From Bacteroidales bacterium (GTDB lineage Bacteria; Bacteroidota; Bacteroidia; Bacteroidales; GCA-2748055), in contig JAFGWU010000049.1 of the NCBI GenBank assembly GCA_016936975.1, forward strand, positions 1 to 53,028: DNA of 53,028 nt, read 5' to 3'. Position 1 is the stretch's first letter. Each line of letters begins with the position of its first letter. The notes under the pieces are model-generated. The model worked only from the letters and a program-made list of their open reading frames with translations, searched no databases and was not told where the DNA came from. Below, piece after piece: positions 29,549 to 38,364 of this stretch. A program made the position numbers and the translations under genes.

Positions 29549-29573
29549 AATCAGTCAGGCGGAGAGATTGATT

Positions 29574-29591
29574 AAGGCAGAAAACTGCCTT
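29574..29591 (+). terminator. Intercistronic hairpin after yajC
   Basis: AAGGCAG and CTGCCTT form a perfect 7-bp stem around AAAA. Only three T bases follow, so it is at best a weak or partial terminator. It may instead be a message-processing or stabilising hairpin within the operon. Confidence 0.4.
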
Positions 29592-29615
29592 TGTGATCAT
29601 TAAGCCCATCATTCA

Positions 29616-30611
29616 TTGGAAAACGGCTTTATAAAGCGATGGACGCGTTTGCCTGTCGGCGACAGGAGTGAACTCAGGAACAAACTGCTCATGTTTTCGT
29701 TCTTCCTGCTGATCGCAATAATCATATGGTTATTGAACGCCATGGGTAAGAATTATTCAACCGTGATCGATTATCCGGTTACATATACAGATATGCCGGA
29801 CCAGAATGTCCTGGTCGGGGAGATGCCCGAACAGTTGAAGCTGCGCGTCGATGCCCATGGATATGCCCTCCTGCGATATAAGTTGATCGGGAAACCTCAG
29901 CCAATCGTTTTTAAAGTATCTTCTTTTGCCATGAACCGGATCGGAAACGATTCCACCCGGACTTATATTCTTACCAGGTATATCCGGGAACAGGTATCCC
30001 GTCAGCTGCCACCCGAATTACAGCTGCTGGAGATTAAACCCGATTCGCTGCTGTTCCATTTCGCAAGGTTAAAGTCGAAAAGCGTTCCTGTGAAATCGAC
30101 TCTCAGGTTTACGGTAGACAAACAGTTTACCATAAAGGATGACATTATCTTCATTCCGGATTCTGTTAAGGTTTCAGGTCCTGATTACATCATTGACACA
30201 ATCTCGAGGATCAGAACCAGGAATGAAGACCTTGGACTCCTGTCCAGATCCTATAAAGGGAGCATCAGGCTGGAGAAGATTGAGAATGTGGATTTGAGCA
30301 CCAGCAGGGTGGATTGCCGGATTGAACTGGAACGGTTTACGGAACTGCAGTTCTATGTGCCGATTAAAGCTCTGAATGTACCGGATTCCATTATTGTACA
30401 GACCTTTCCCTCTGCGGTCAGGGTGACCTGTAATGTCGGATTAAGCCAGTATGACCGATTGGACAGAAATATTTTCAGTGCTACGGTAGACTATTCCGAA
30501 ATTTCAGAAGGGAAGAATACGCTTACAGTGCATTTAAAGAACGTACCGGTCTACGTGAGGAGTTTTAATTACACACCCGGCACGGTTGAATTCCTGTTAA
30601 CGGAAAAGTGA
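29616..30611 (+). CDS. YbbR-like domain protein
   Basis: A 331-residue membrane-anchored protein. It starts at TTG 29616; the next ATG is at 29691, directly at the membrane helix, and homologues carry a short basic stretch before that helix. One N-terminal span (MFSFFLLIAIIIWLLNAMG) precedes an extracytoplasmic region with YbbR-type beta repeats, for example KSVPVKSTLRFTV and FIPDSVKVSGPDYIIDTI. YbbR (CdaR) proteins regulate c-di-AMP cyclase in Firmicutes. That role here is unproven. It overlaps coaE by 1-4 bases. Confidence 0.85.
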   Translation: MENGFIKRWTRLPVGDRSELRNKLLMFSFFLLIAIIIWLLNAMGKNYSTVIDYPVTYTDMPDQNVLVGEMPEQLKLRVDAHGYALLRYKLIGKPQPIVFKVSSFAMNRIGNDSTRTYILTRYIREQVSRQLPPELQLLEIKPDSLLFHFARLKSKSVPVKSTLRFTVDKQFTIKDDIIFIPDSVKVSGPDYIIDTISRIRTRNEDLGLLSRSYKGSIRLEKIENVDLSTSRVDCRIELERFTELQFYVPIKALNVPDSIIVQTFPSAVRVTCNVGLSQYDRLDRNIFSATVDYSEISEGKNTLTVHLKNVPVYVRSFNYTPGTVEFLLTEK

Positions 30612-31201
30612 TGTACAGGGTTGGTATTACAGGTGGTATTGGAAGCGGGAAAACCCTTGTCTGCAAAATCATGGAGGTGCTGGGGGTGGCCGTCTATTAT
30701 GCTGATGAAGCAGCGAAGCGGATTATGTCGGAGGATAGCATGATCAAAGAAAGCCTGAAGGAATTAATTGGAAGGAAAGCTTATGTGGGGAACCGGTTGA
30801 ACAGGGCATTCATTGCCTCAAGGATATTTAGTGACGAACGCCTGCTGAAGCAGATAAACCAGCTGGTCCATCCTGCGGTGCAAAGGGATTTTGACGGCTG
30901 GGCGGCCCGGGTTTCGGGTTCTCCCTATGTGATTGAAGAGGCTGCATTATTATTTGAGAGCGGCGCAGCCGGATTTCTCGATGCGGTTGTCCTGGTATAC
31001 GCTTCCGAAGGGACAAGAATCCGAAGGGTGGCTGAAAGAGACGGAACAGAGGAGCACCTGGTCAGGGATCGAATGAGGCATCAAATGGATGAGGAGGAGA
31101 AACGCAAGCTGGCGGATCATGTAATTTATAATGATGGAAACGATTTGCTGATTCCCCAGGTTGTAAAATTACACCAGGACATTTTAAAAAATATTCAATA
31201 A
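30611..31201 (+). CDS. coaE: Dephospho-CoA kinase
   Basis: This cytoplasmic enzyme phosphorylates dephospho-CoA at the 3'-hydroxyl, the last step of coenzyme A synthesis. From the ATG at 30611 there are 196 residues; a GTG at 30608 is also possible. The opening YRVGITGGIGSGKT contains the P-loop. The conserved YYADEAAKRIM and QLVHPAV segments follow, then IEEAALLFESG. The start touches the YbbR gene stop, so the two are coupled. The DnaJ-like gene starts a single base after the stop. Confidence 0.97.
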   Translation: MYRVGITGGIGSGKTLVCKIMEVLGVAVYYADEAAKRIMSEDSMIKESLKELIGRKAYVGNRLNRAFIASRIFSDERLLKQINQLVHPAVQRDFDGWAARVSGSPYVIEEAALLFESGAAGFLDAVVLVYASEGTRIRRVAERDGTEEHLVRDRMRHQMDEEEKRKLADHVIYNDGNDLLIPQVVKLHQDILKNIQ

Positions 31202-31202
31202 G

Positions 31203-31931
31203 ATGGCAAAATTTGGAAAATGGATTGGACTGGGACTGGGATGGGCATTGGGAGGGCCCATTGGTGGTATATTGGGACTGGCAGTAGGGTCCATATTCGA
31301 TTCAGGCACCTCTTTTGCCCAGCGGGAGGCCGTGTCCAGAACACAAACGGTAAGAGGAGACTATGCCGCATCATTGCTTGTCCTGATTGCGGCTGTTATG
31401 AAAGCCGACGGAAGGGTGATGAAAAGCGAACTGGAATATGTCAAGGGTTATTTCAGAACACGGTTTGGAGAAGCGACCTCCTCGGAAGCCATTGTGATGT
31501 TGCGTGATATTCTGAAACAGGAGATTCCCCTGCGGGATGTGTCGCACCAGCTGAGCCAGAGGCTGGATTATTCCTACAGGCTGGAGATGCTTCATTTCCT
31601 CTTTGGGATTGCATCGGCTGACGCTGCCGTTTCCGATAAGGAACTCGAAATTATTGCCAGGATCAGGGAGTATATGCATATCTCGGATTCCGACTTCGAA
31701 AGCATAAAGGCCATGTTTGTCAGGCAGACCGACTCGGCCTATAAAATACTGGAAATTGATCCCTCCGTTTCCGATGAAGAGGTTAAAAAAGCATACCGGA
31801 GAATGGCCATGAAATATCACCCCGATAAGGTGAGCCACCTCGGGGAGGACTTCAAGAAAGTGGCCAATGAAAAATTCAGGAAAGTCAAGGATGCATATGA
31901 ACAGGTGAAGAAAGAACGGGGATTGAATTAG
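31203..31931 (+). CDS. TerB-DnaJ co-chaperone (DjlA-like)
   Basis: A 242-residue protein. An N-terminal glycine-rich hydrophobic stretch (WIGLGLGWALGGPIGG) could contact the membrane. The middle (about residues 55-165) is TerB-like, with KADGRVMKSELEYVKGYF and ASADAAVSDKELEII. The C-terminal 65 residues are a J domain with the diagnostic HPD in AMKYHPDK. E. coli DjlA has the same domain order and stimulates DnaK. It is the last gene of the nusB run. Confidence 0.92.
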   Translation: MAKFGKWIGLGLGWALGGPIGGILGLAVGSIFDSGTSFAQREAVSRTQTVRGDYAASLLVLIAAVMKADGRVMKSELEYVKGYFRTRFGEATSSEAIVMLRDILKQEIPLRDVSHQLSQRLDYSYRLEMLHFLFGIASADAAVSDKELEIIARIREYMHISDSDFESIKAMFVRQTDSAYKILEIDPSVSDEEVKKAYRRMAMKYHPDKVSHLGEDFKKVANEKFRKVKDAYEQVKKERGLN

Positions 31932-31941
31932 AAAATAATTC

Positions 31942-31949
31942 TATATTTG
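31942..31949 (+). promoter_or_regulatory. Putative promoter -7 box of the DUF5606 gene
   Basis: TATATTTG is an exact TAnnTTTG match, 28 bases before the ATG at 31977. It supports that start over the upstream in-frame TTG at 31947, which the box overlaps. Confidence 0.6.
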
Positions 31950-31976
31950 TTACCAGGTCTCAATGAATCATGCATT

Positions 31977-32453
31977 ATGAAAACAATAGAGGTTAAGGAT
32001 ATTCTTTCTATTTCGGGAAAAGGAGGGCTCTTCAGATATATCGCCCAGGCAAGGAACGGGATGATTGTTGAATCCATTGAAGATAAAAAGCGGCAGGTAG
32101 CTCCTGCATCCGCAAAGGTGCATTCCATGGACGAAATCGCTGTTTTTACAGATGGAGAAGAGGTACCTCTTTGTGATGTTTTATACAAAATCTACGAAAA
32201 GGAGTCGGGAAAGCCATGTATCTCCCATAAATCGGGAAATGATGAACTGAAAGCCTATTTCAGGGAGGTTCTTCCCAATTATGATGATGAGCGGGTTTAT
32301 ATATCCGATATCAGGAAGATCCTGAACTGGTATAATATTCTTCAGGAACACGATTTGCTCAATCTGATCGACACGGAGGAGGAGCCAACAGACGAGACAG
32401 AGGGTGGAGATACAGCAAAACAGGAGGAAGAAAACGATAAAAACGGGGAATAG
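31977..32453 (+). CDS. DUF5606 family protein
   Basis: A 158-residue cytoplasmic protein, started at the ATG at 31977 (MKTIEVKDILSISGKGGLFRY) because a promoter box overlaps the alternative TTG at 31947. Homologues of similar sequence, widespread in Bacteroidota, are grouped as DUF5606. Known features are a small N-terminal SH3-like barrel, a helical middle (ELKAYFREVLPNYDDERVY) and a long acidic tail. No function is known to me. It converges on mazG with a 6-base gap. Confidence 0.88.
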   Translation: MKTIEVKDILSISGKGGLFRYIAQARNGMIVESIEDKKRQVAPASAKVHSMDEIAVFTDGEEVPLCDVLYKIYEKESGKPCISHKSGNDELKAYFREVLPNYDDERVYISDIRKILNWYNILQEHDLLNLIDTEEEPTDETEGGDTAKQEEENDKNGE

Positions 32454-32459
32454 GCAAAT

Positions 32460-33239
32460 CTATTTTAATTCCGATTTGGCTTCGTCCCAGAGTGCTTCCA
32501 TCTCACCGATTTCCAAATCTTTTATATTTAACCCGGATTCCCGTGCCTTATCCTCAAGGTAGTTGAACCGCCTGATAAATTTCTTATTGGTTTTTTCCAG
32601 GGCGGTTTCGGGCTCAATCTGATATAATCTGGCTGCGTTGATTATGGAAAACAGGAGATCCCCAAACTCCGATTCCAGCTGTTCCCTGCGGTTATTGAGA
32701 ATTTCCGTCCTGACCTCATTCAGTTCTTCCCTGACCTTTTCCCAGACATCATCGCGGTTATCCCAGTCAAAACCAACGGCCCTGACCTTGTCCTGAATAC
32801 GGTGGGCCTTGATCATGGCAGGAAGGGAAACCGGAACCCCGCTCAACACCCTTTTATTTCCCTCGGTCATTTTTATCTCTTCCCAGTTTTCAATTACCTC
32901 ACCTGCGTCTTTAACCTTCCGGTTCCCGAAAACGTGGGGATGTCTGTAAACGAGTTTTTTATTAATACCGTCCAATACATCGGCAATATCGAAAAGCCCT
33001 TCCTCGGAAGCTATTTTTGCATAAAAGACAATATGAAGGATGATGTCCCCGAGCTCTTTTCTGACCTCTTCCAGGTTGTTCTCAAGTATGGCGTCTGCCA
33101 GTTCGTAAGTCTCCTCGATGGTCAGATTTCTTAAGCTCTCCATGGTCTGTATCCTGTCCCATGGACATTTCTCCCTGAGTTCATCCATAACATCCAGCAA
33201 CCGGCCGAATGCTTCCATTTTTTGCTGTTTCGTGTTCAT
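32460..33239 (-). CDS. mazG: Nucleoside triphosphate pyrophosphohydrolase MazG
   Basis: MazG hydrolyses non-canonical and canonical nucleoside triphosphates to monophosphates and pyrophosphate. The 259 residues contain two MazG domains. The first has CPWDRIQTMESLRN and the metal-binding EETYELADAI with EVRKELGDIILH. The second has EEL-type residues around EVRTEILNNRREQLESEFGDLLFS. The length matches E. coli MazG. It is 9 bases downstream of the SAM-hydrolase family gene and shares its promoter. Confidence 0.96.
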   Translation of the reverse strand: MNTKQQKMEAFGRLLDVMDELREKCPWDRIQTMESLRNLTIEETYELADAILENNLEEVRKELGDIILHIVFYAKIASEEGLFDIADVLDGINKKLVYRHPHVFGNRKVKDAGEVIENWEEIKMTEGNKRVLSGVPVSLPAMIKAHRIQDKVRAVGFDWDNRDDVWEKVREELNEVRTEILNNRREQLESEFGDLLFSIINAARLYQIEPETALEKTNKKFIRRFNYLEDKARESGLNIKDLEIGEMEALWDEAKSELK

Positions 33240-33248
33240 CTTCCTTCT

Positions 33249-34031
33249 TTAGTCATTAAACTCGATCCGGATTGTTGAATTTTCATTCAGTTTGAAAAGG
33301 CTTGCGGCATTTCCGTTTCTGACCGCCACTTCAAGCAATCCGATCGAATTGAAAACAGCCAGCAGGTCACCGGGGGGATTCTCTGAATAGGTATTGCTGA
33401 TCTTCCGGATCACGTTGTGTCTGCTCTGTACCTGAATTTCAAATTTTTTATGATTCCCCAGGCGTTCAAACAACTCCCTTGAAATATTCGTAATGGCGTT
33501 TTCATAGGAGTCGATATATATTACACTTCCAATAATGCTGTTTTTCTCAATGGTGGGCCGCAAGGGTACCCGCCTGTTATAGTCCGTGATTTTCTTTCCG
33601 ATCTCAGCGGGTTTTTTCCCGGTCATGATTGCACATGCCGCTTCTGTTAATATCTGCAGGGCGGCAAAACTGCCTGCTTTCTCCTTTTTCTCCCTGTTCA
33701 GGGCATAAACATCCAGGGATTCCTCTTTTCCTATCAAACCCAGAATGCCGTTATCGGCGCAGAGAAAATACTGGTTGTCCATCTGTGCAGCCAGAAGGGC
33801 ACAACCGGGATCAGGTTCGGTATTGACAGCGATAATATGAACGGTTCCATCGGGAAAATTCGGGTAGCAGTTACGAATAACAAAAGCGGCCTGGGCCGTA
33901 TTAAAAGGTTTGATATGATGATTGATATCCTGAATACTGGCACCGGGACATGCGGAAAGGATTCTTCCTTTGATGGCTCCGATATAATAGTCACTTTCGC
34001 TCCAGTCAGACGTCAGCGTTACCAATGGCAT
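33249..34031 (-). CDS. SAM hydroxide adenosyltransferase family protein (DUF62)
   Basis: A 260-residue protein of the DUF62 family, whose studied members hydrolyse S-adenosylmethionine to adenosine and methionine; related enzymes halogenate SAM. The N-terminal LTSDWSESDYYIGAIKG corresponds to the substrate-binding loop, although the usual TDFG is SDWS here. ACPGASIQDINHHI and FCADNGILGLI also match the family. The C-terminal part is beta-rich. The altered loop makes the exact reaction less certain. It is the first gene of a two-gene unit with mazG. Confidence 0.88.
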   Translation of the reverse strand: MPLVTLTSDWSESDYYIGAIKGRILSACPGASIQDINHHIKPFNTAQAAFVIRNCYPNFPDGTVHIIAVNTEPDPGCALLAAQMDNQYFLCADNGILGLIGKEESLDVYALNREKKEKAGSFAALQILTEAACAIMTGKKPAEIGKKITDYNRRVPLRPTIEKNSIIGSVIYIDSYENAITNISRELFERLGNHKKFEIQVQSRHNVIRKISNTYSENPPGDLLAVFNSIGLLEVAVRNGNAASLFKLNENSTIRIEFND

Positions 34032-34092
34032 AATACCTGAAGGGAATTTTTCTTATTGGAATGTTAAAAAAAACCGTTTAATTTGTAACAAC

Positions 34093-34100
34093 CAAAAGTA
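34093..34100 (-). promoter_or_regulatory. Putative promoter -7 box of the DUF62-mazG unit
   Basis: On the minus strand this reads TACTTTTG, an exact TAnnTTTG match 61 bases before the DUF62 start. It lies in the divergent gap with phoH. Confidence 0.5.
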
Positions 34101-34118
34101 GTGAATATTATTCAATTT

Positions 34119-35072
34119 ATGGAGGAAAAGACTATCTATTTGGAAGGGATCGATCCGGTTGATTTTTTTGGTGTCAATAATGTACGCTTCAATAAATTAA
34201 AAGAGTTTTTTCCCAACCTGAACGTGGTGTCGCGGGGCAATGAAATCAAAGTGACCGGGTCATCCGGTGAGATTGCGGATTTTGAGGGGAAGGTGGACCT
34301 GATTATCCGCTATCTGAATAAATTCCATTCCATAAATATCCACGATATTGAAGAACTCCTGGAAGGGGATGCCGGCTACAAAATGGAATCCCCCGGCCTG
34401 AAGGAAGATATCCTCCTGTATTCCGAGGACGGAAAAGCGATACGTGCCCTGACGGTCAATCAGAAACAGCTGGTTGAAGATTCCGGAAAAAATGACCTCA
34501 TTATTGCGGTCGGACCTGCAGGAACGGGTAAAACCTATACCGCCATCGCGATTGCAGTGAGGGCTTTCAAGAACCGCCAGATCAGTCGGATTATTTTAAC
34601 CAGGCCGGCTGTGGAAGCCGGGGAGAAACTGGGATTTCTTCCGGGGGATTACAAGGAAAAGCTGGACCCCTACCTTCAACCGCTTTACGATGCCTTGCGG
34701 GATATGATACCCGCGAAGCGGCTCATTCAATTCCTGGAGGATGGGACCATACAGATTGCCCCCCTGGCCTATATGAGGGGCCGGACTCTTGACCATGCCT
34801 TTGTTATCCTTGATGAAGCGCAGAATGCCACGCCGAACCAGTTTAAAATGTTCCTCACACGGATGGGCCCGGATGCAAAGTTTATTGTGACCGGGGATGA
34901 TTCCCAGGTTGATCTTCCCAGGGGACAGGAATCGGGATTGATTCAGGCCCTGAAATTGCTGCAGGGCATTAACGGAATATCCATTATTCGTTTTGACGAG
35001 CGGGATATCATTCGCCACCGTTTGGTGAAGCACATCGTAAAGGCTTATAATCCCGGGAAAGAGCCGGAATAA
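34119..35072 (+). CDS. PhoH family ATPase
   Basis: A cytoplasmic P-loop ATPase of 317 residues from the ATG at 34119; the in-frame GTG at 34101 would add six residues. The N-terminal part opens EEKTIYLEGIDPVDFFGVNN. The PhoH domain has Walker A GPAGTGKT, the conserved RPAVEAGEKLGFLPGD, Walker B VILDEAQN and the sensor segment VTGDDSQVDLPRG. PhoH proteins are linked to RNA metabolism, often with YbeY, but no ybeY is nearby. It precedes purC by 24 bases and may be co-transcribed with it. Confidence 0.96.
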   Translation: MEEKTIYLEGIDPVDFFGVNNVRFNKLKEFFPNLNVVSRGNEIKVTGSSGEIADFEGKVDLIIRYLNKFHSINIHDIEELLEGDAGYKMESPGLKEDILLYSEDGKAIRALTVNQKQLVEDSGKNDLIIAVGPAGTGKTYTAIAIAVRAFKNRQISRIILTRPAVEAGEKLGFLPGDYKEKLDPYLQPLYDALRDMIPAKRLIQFLEDGTIQIAPLAYMRGRTLDHAFVILDEAQNATPNQFKMFLTRMGPDAKFIVTGDDSQVDLPRGQESGLIQALKLLQGINGISIIRFDERDIIRHRLVKHIVKAYNPGKEPE

Positions 35073-35096
35073 TTGTTTAACTGTTACCTGATCAGC

Positions 35097-36062
35097 ATGA
35101 AGATGAATGAAGCATTAAAAGGAACCAACTTCAGTTTCCCAAACCAGAAACAGGTTTATCATGGAAAAGTGAGGGACGTTTACAATATCAATGATGAATA
35201 CCTCATCATGGTGGTTTCCGACCGGATTTCAGCATTTGATGTAATACTCCCCCGCGGAATTCCTTACAAAGGCCAGGTCCTGAACCAGATTGCCAACCGG
35301 TTTCTCGATGCGACCTCTGATATTGTTCCCAACTGGAAAATCACATCTCCCGACCCGAATGTCACCGTTGGATATTTTGCAGCGCCATTCAAAGTCGAGA
35401 TGGTAATCCGGGGGTATCTTACCGGGCATGCATGGCGGGAATACCGTTCGGGAAAACGTTCGCTCTGTGGGGTGCCGCTTCCCGAGGGACTTCGTGAGCA
35501 CGACCGGCTGCCGAATCCAATCATCACCCCGACTACCAAGGCAGAAACAGGACATGACGAGGATATTTCCCGGGAGGAGATCATCAGCAGCGGATTGGTA
35601 TCCGAAGCCGATTATGTCAGGCTGGAGGAGTATACCACCCTTTTGTTTGAAAGAGGTACCAGAATGGCAGTCGAGAAGGGGCTTATCCTGGTCGATACCA
35701 AATACGAATTCGGCAAAAGGGGTGACCATATTATTTTAATCGACGAGATCAACACGCCCGATTCCTCCCGTTATTTTTATGCAGAGGGATATGAGGAGCG
35801 GCAAAAGAGGGGAGAGCAACAGAAACAGTTGTCGAAGGAGTTTGTGCGGCAATGGTTGATATCTCAAGGATTCCAGGGTAAAGAGGGACAGAAGGTTCCC
35901 GATATGCCGGATGATTTTGTCGCCCGGGTTTCGGATAGATATATCGAGCTTTTTGAAAATATTACGGGAGAAAAGTTCCTGAAGGCGGATACCTCCGGAA
36001 TCGAAGAACGTATATATGAGAACATCATGCAATTCCTGGAAGATAACCCCCATCAGGTCTGA
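35097..36062 (+). CDS. purC: Phosphoribosylaminoimidazole-succinocarboxamide synthase
   Basis: PurC joins aspartate to CAIR using ATP, the eighth step of purine synthesis. From the ATG at 35097 it has 321 residues; the ATG at 35103 is equally plausible. Motifs include [48 protein letters not shown] and LVDTKYEFG followed by [13 protein letters not shown]. The length is normal for the longer purC class of Bacteroidota. It is isolated from other pur genes here. Confidence 0.97.
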   Translation: MKMNEALKGTNFSFPNQKQVYHGKVRDVYNINDEYLIMVVSDRISAFDVILPRGIPYKGQVLNQIANRFLDATSDIVPNWKITSPDPNVTVGYFAAPFKVEMVIRGYLTGHAWREYRSGKRSLCGVPLPEGLREHDRLPNPIITPTTKAETGHDEDISREEIISSGLVSEADYVRLEEYTTLLFERGTRMAVEKGLILVDTKYEFGKRGDHIILIDEINTPDSSRYFYAEGYEERQKRGEQQKQLSKEFVRQWLISQGFQGKEGQKVPDMPDDFVARVSDRYIELFENITGEKFLKADTSGIEERIYENIMQFLEDNPHQV

Positions 36063-36090
36063 TTTAAAACCATAAAAAACCGCTTCTTCT

Positions 36091-38214
36091 ATGAGGTTAC
36101 TCTGGGTTATGTGGATTGGATTCTGGCTCTGCATTTCTGTATCAGCCCAGGAGCCTGTGAGGGTTGAACGTTCCTCCAATAAAGTGATCATAGAGGGGAA
36201 GGTATATTATATTCACATCGTAAAGTCCGGTCAGACACTCTACTCCATTTCCAGGGCCTACAACGTGTCGCAGAAAGAGATTACCATTGAAAATCCGGGA
36301 GCTCTTTCAGGTCTTCAGATAGGACAGGCGTTAAAGATCCCTGTGGAGCCTACTTCCACTGCAGTCGATGATCAGGCTCCCACTCTGTCTGAAGGTGATT
36401 CAATTGCCTACCACACTATAAGAAAGCATGAAACACTCTACTCCATCTCCAGGCTTTATGGCGTCAGCATGGATTCGATCCTGATGGTTAACAGGGGTCT
36501 GGATATTAACGAACTGCGCATCGGGGATAAACTGGTTATTCCCCTCAGGAAGGTTAAGGCTGAGGTTAAGGCTGAGGTTAAGGCTGAGGTTAAGGCTGAG
36601 GTTAAGGCTGAGGATGAGGCTAAGGTTATGGGAGAGCCGGCATTCAATGAAGAGGGGTATGTCTACCACAGGGTAAAAAGAAGGGAGACCCTCTATTCAA
36701 TCTCCAGAATGTATGACATTTCTGTTAACGATTTACACCGTGCAAATCCTGAGCTTGGATGGGGAGGTCCCCGAACCGGTCAGGTACTGAAGATCCCCAA
36801 ACCTCAGATAACTCATACGGGCGTTTTACCACCGGATACCATTGCTCCGGATACGGCTCTGTTTCCTTTTGCCGATACCGCCATGGATGCCTATACTTAC
36901 CGGGAGCTGCTTTTTGAAAATTACAGGCCCCGAAAGACCTACAGGGTAGCTTTCCTGATACCGTTTAACTTTCGGAAAAGTCCGCCCCTGGATTCCCTGC
37001 TCACCGGGTTTAAGTCGGAGAGCCAGAGAAACCGGATCGCTGAACGGCACAGGATGGATCAATCTGAACCGCAATCGATCCATTTTATTGAGTTTTTTGA
37101 GGGTTCTCTGCTGGCCATCGAAAAGCTGAAGCGGGCGGGAATGAAACTGGATGTCCGTTTTTACGATACCCGAAGAAGCCCTTCCCGGGTAAGGGAGATC
37201 CTGGATCATCCCGGCATGGAGGATACGGACCTGATTATCGGACCTTTTTACTCGTTTGTTATTGAGCCCGTCTCTGAATTTTGCATGGAACATCAGATTC
37301 CCTTTATTACGCCCTTCCACTCAGATTATGAATTCGTACCGTTCAATCCTTACCTGTTTCAGTTAAGCCCCTCCTATCAGACCGAGTTCCTGAACGATGC
37401 AAAATACATTGCAAGGAACCTGGATAAGAATATCATCCTGGTTCATAACGGAGATACGGTTGAACAGTACCGGGTCAATTATTTCAAGGAGATCCTGTTC
37501 CGGGAAATCATGAATCATAAGGATATGAACGAGGTTGTTTTTAAGGAGGTCGTAATTGAAGGTACCGGAACCATTGATCTGACCCATTCCATGACCCGCG
37601 ACAAAACGAACCTGATCATCGTTCCGACCGGCGATGAGGCGCTTGCCAGCAGGATTGCCTCCAATCTCTATTTTAAGCTTAAGGATTTTGACATTGAAAT
37701 ATACGGAACAGGTTTGTGGCAAGAGTTTTTGAGCATCGATGTTAAATATTTACACGCACTTCGCCTCACATTTTCACATCCGGAAATTATCGAATATCAT
37801 GATTCGGAAATAACGGATTTTCTTGCCGCGTTTCGTGAAAGTTACTATGCAGAACCGGTGGAAAAAACCCGGAACGGATGTTTCTATGCGTTCCTCGGTT
37901 ATGATATCACCAGCTATTTCCTGAATGCCATCAGGGAATACGGAACCAGGTTTATTCTTAAGCTTGACGAATACGATCCCGATTTGCTGATTGGCCGGTA
38001 CCATTTTAAAAGGATTACACCTTTCGGGGGGTATGAGAATATATTCACCCAGTATTTCCAGTTTGAACCGGATATGACCATAAAAAAGATTGAAATTCCC
38101 GACGAGGTGATACCGGCAGAGGTTATTATTGAACCGCTTGAGCATCACGTCCCTCCTTCAATCCTGTTTCCCGGCAGGGAGCGGCCGGAAGGAATTAATA
38201 AGAGGGTGCCTTAA
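36091..38214 (+). CDS. Triple-LysM protein with periplasmic-binding-like domain
   Basis: A 707-residue envelope protein. A signal peptide (WIGFWLCISVSAQ) precedes three LysM domains, roughly residues 38-86, 105-151 and 189-235, each with a TLYSISR core. LysM binds the glycan strands of peptidoglycan. The linker between domains 2 and 3 contains five exact VKAE repeats at residues 155-174. From about residue 283 the protein looks like a type I periplasmic-binding fold (YRVAFLIPFNF, LIIGPFYSFVIEP, LIIVPTGDEALASRIA). This arrangement suggests a wall-bound sensor or scaffold. No ligand can be named. It begins 28 bases after purC. Confidence 0.92.
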   Translation: MRLLWVMWIGFWLCISVSAQEPVRVERSSNKVIIEGKVYYIHIVKSGQTLYSISRAYNVSQKEITIENPGALSGLQIGQALKIPVEPTSTAVDDQAPTLSEGDSIAYHTIRKHETLYSISRLYGVSMDSILMVNRGLDINELRIGDKLVIPLRKVKAEVKAEVKAEVKAEVKAEDEAKVMGEPAFNEEGYVYHRVKRRETLYSISRMYDISVNDLHRANPELGWGGPRTGQVLKIPKPQITHTGVLPPDTIAPDTALFPFADTAMDAYTYRELLFENYRPRKTYRVAFLIPFNFRKSPPLDSLLTGFKSESQRNRIAERHRMDQSEPQSIHFIEFFEGSLLAIEKLKRAGMKLDVRFYDTRRSPSRVREILDHPGMEDTDLIIGPFYSFVIEPVSEFCMEHQIPFITPFHSDYEFVPFNPYLFQLSPSYQTEFLNDAKYIARNLDKNIILVHNGDTVEQYRVNYFKEILFREIMNHKDMNEVVFKEVVIEGTGTIDLTHSMTRDKTNLIIVPTGDEALASRIASNLYFKLKDFDIEIYGTGLWQEFLSIDVKYLHALRLTFSHPEIIEYHDSEITDFLAAFRESYYAEPVEKTRNGCFYAFLGYDITSYFLNAIREYGTRFILKLDEYDPDLLIGRYHFKRITPFGGYENIFTQYFQFEPDMTIKKIEIPDEVIPAEVIIEPLEHHVPPSILFPGRERPEGINKRVP
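36553..36612 (+). repeat. Five-copy 12-bp coding tandem repeat
   Basis: Five exact consecutive copies of GTTAAGGCTGAG, encoding Val-Lys-Ala-Glu, in the linker between the second and third LysM domains. Degenerate copies flank the block. Copy changes would keep the reading frame. Confidence 0.97.
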
Positions 38215-38245
38215 AACGTCTTTCAGGTATTGCGCTGTATCTCCA

Positions 38246-38328
38246 GGTGAAATTTCTCTGTGTGTCTCTGTGTAACAATTAAAAATTTCACAGAGGACCA
38301 CAAAGTACGCAAAGAGTGACACAGAGAT
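38246..38328. repeat. Intergenic inverted-repeat element
   Basis: GTGAAATTT at 38247-38255 pairs with AAATTTCAC at 38283-38291. TCTCTGTGT at 38255-38263 and again at 38265-38273 pairs with ACACAGAGA at 38319-38327. The internal stretch near CACAAAGTACGCAAAGAG resembles a dispersed intergenic sequence that I have seen in unrelated environmental genomes. It fills most of the gap between two convergent genes. It has no T tract in terminator position. Confidence 0.6.
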
Positions 38329-38364
38329 TTGTAAGCAACCTCTTTAATTTCTTTAATATTCCTG

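Noticed and set aside
35073..35096. TTG start giving purC an eight-residue extension
   Set aside because: It begins at the base after the phoH stop. The ATG codons at 35097 and 35103 give the expected N-terminus.
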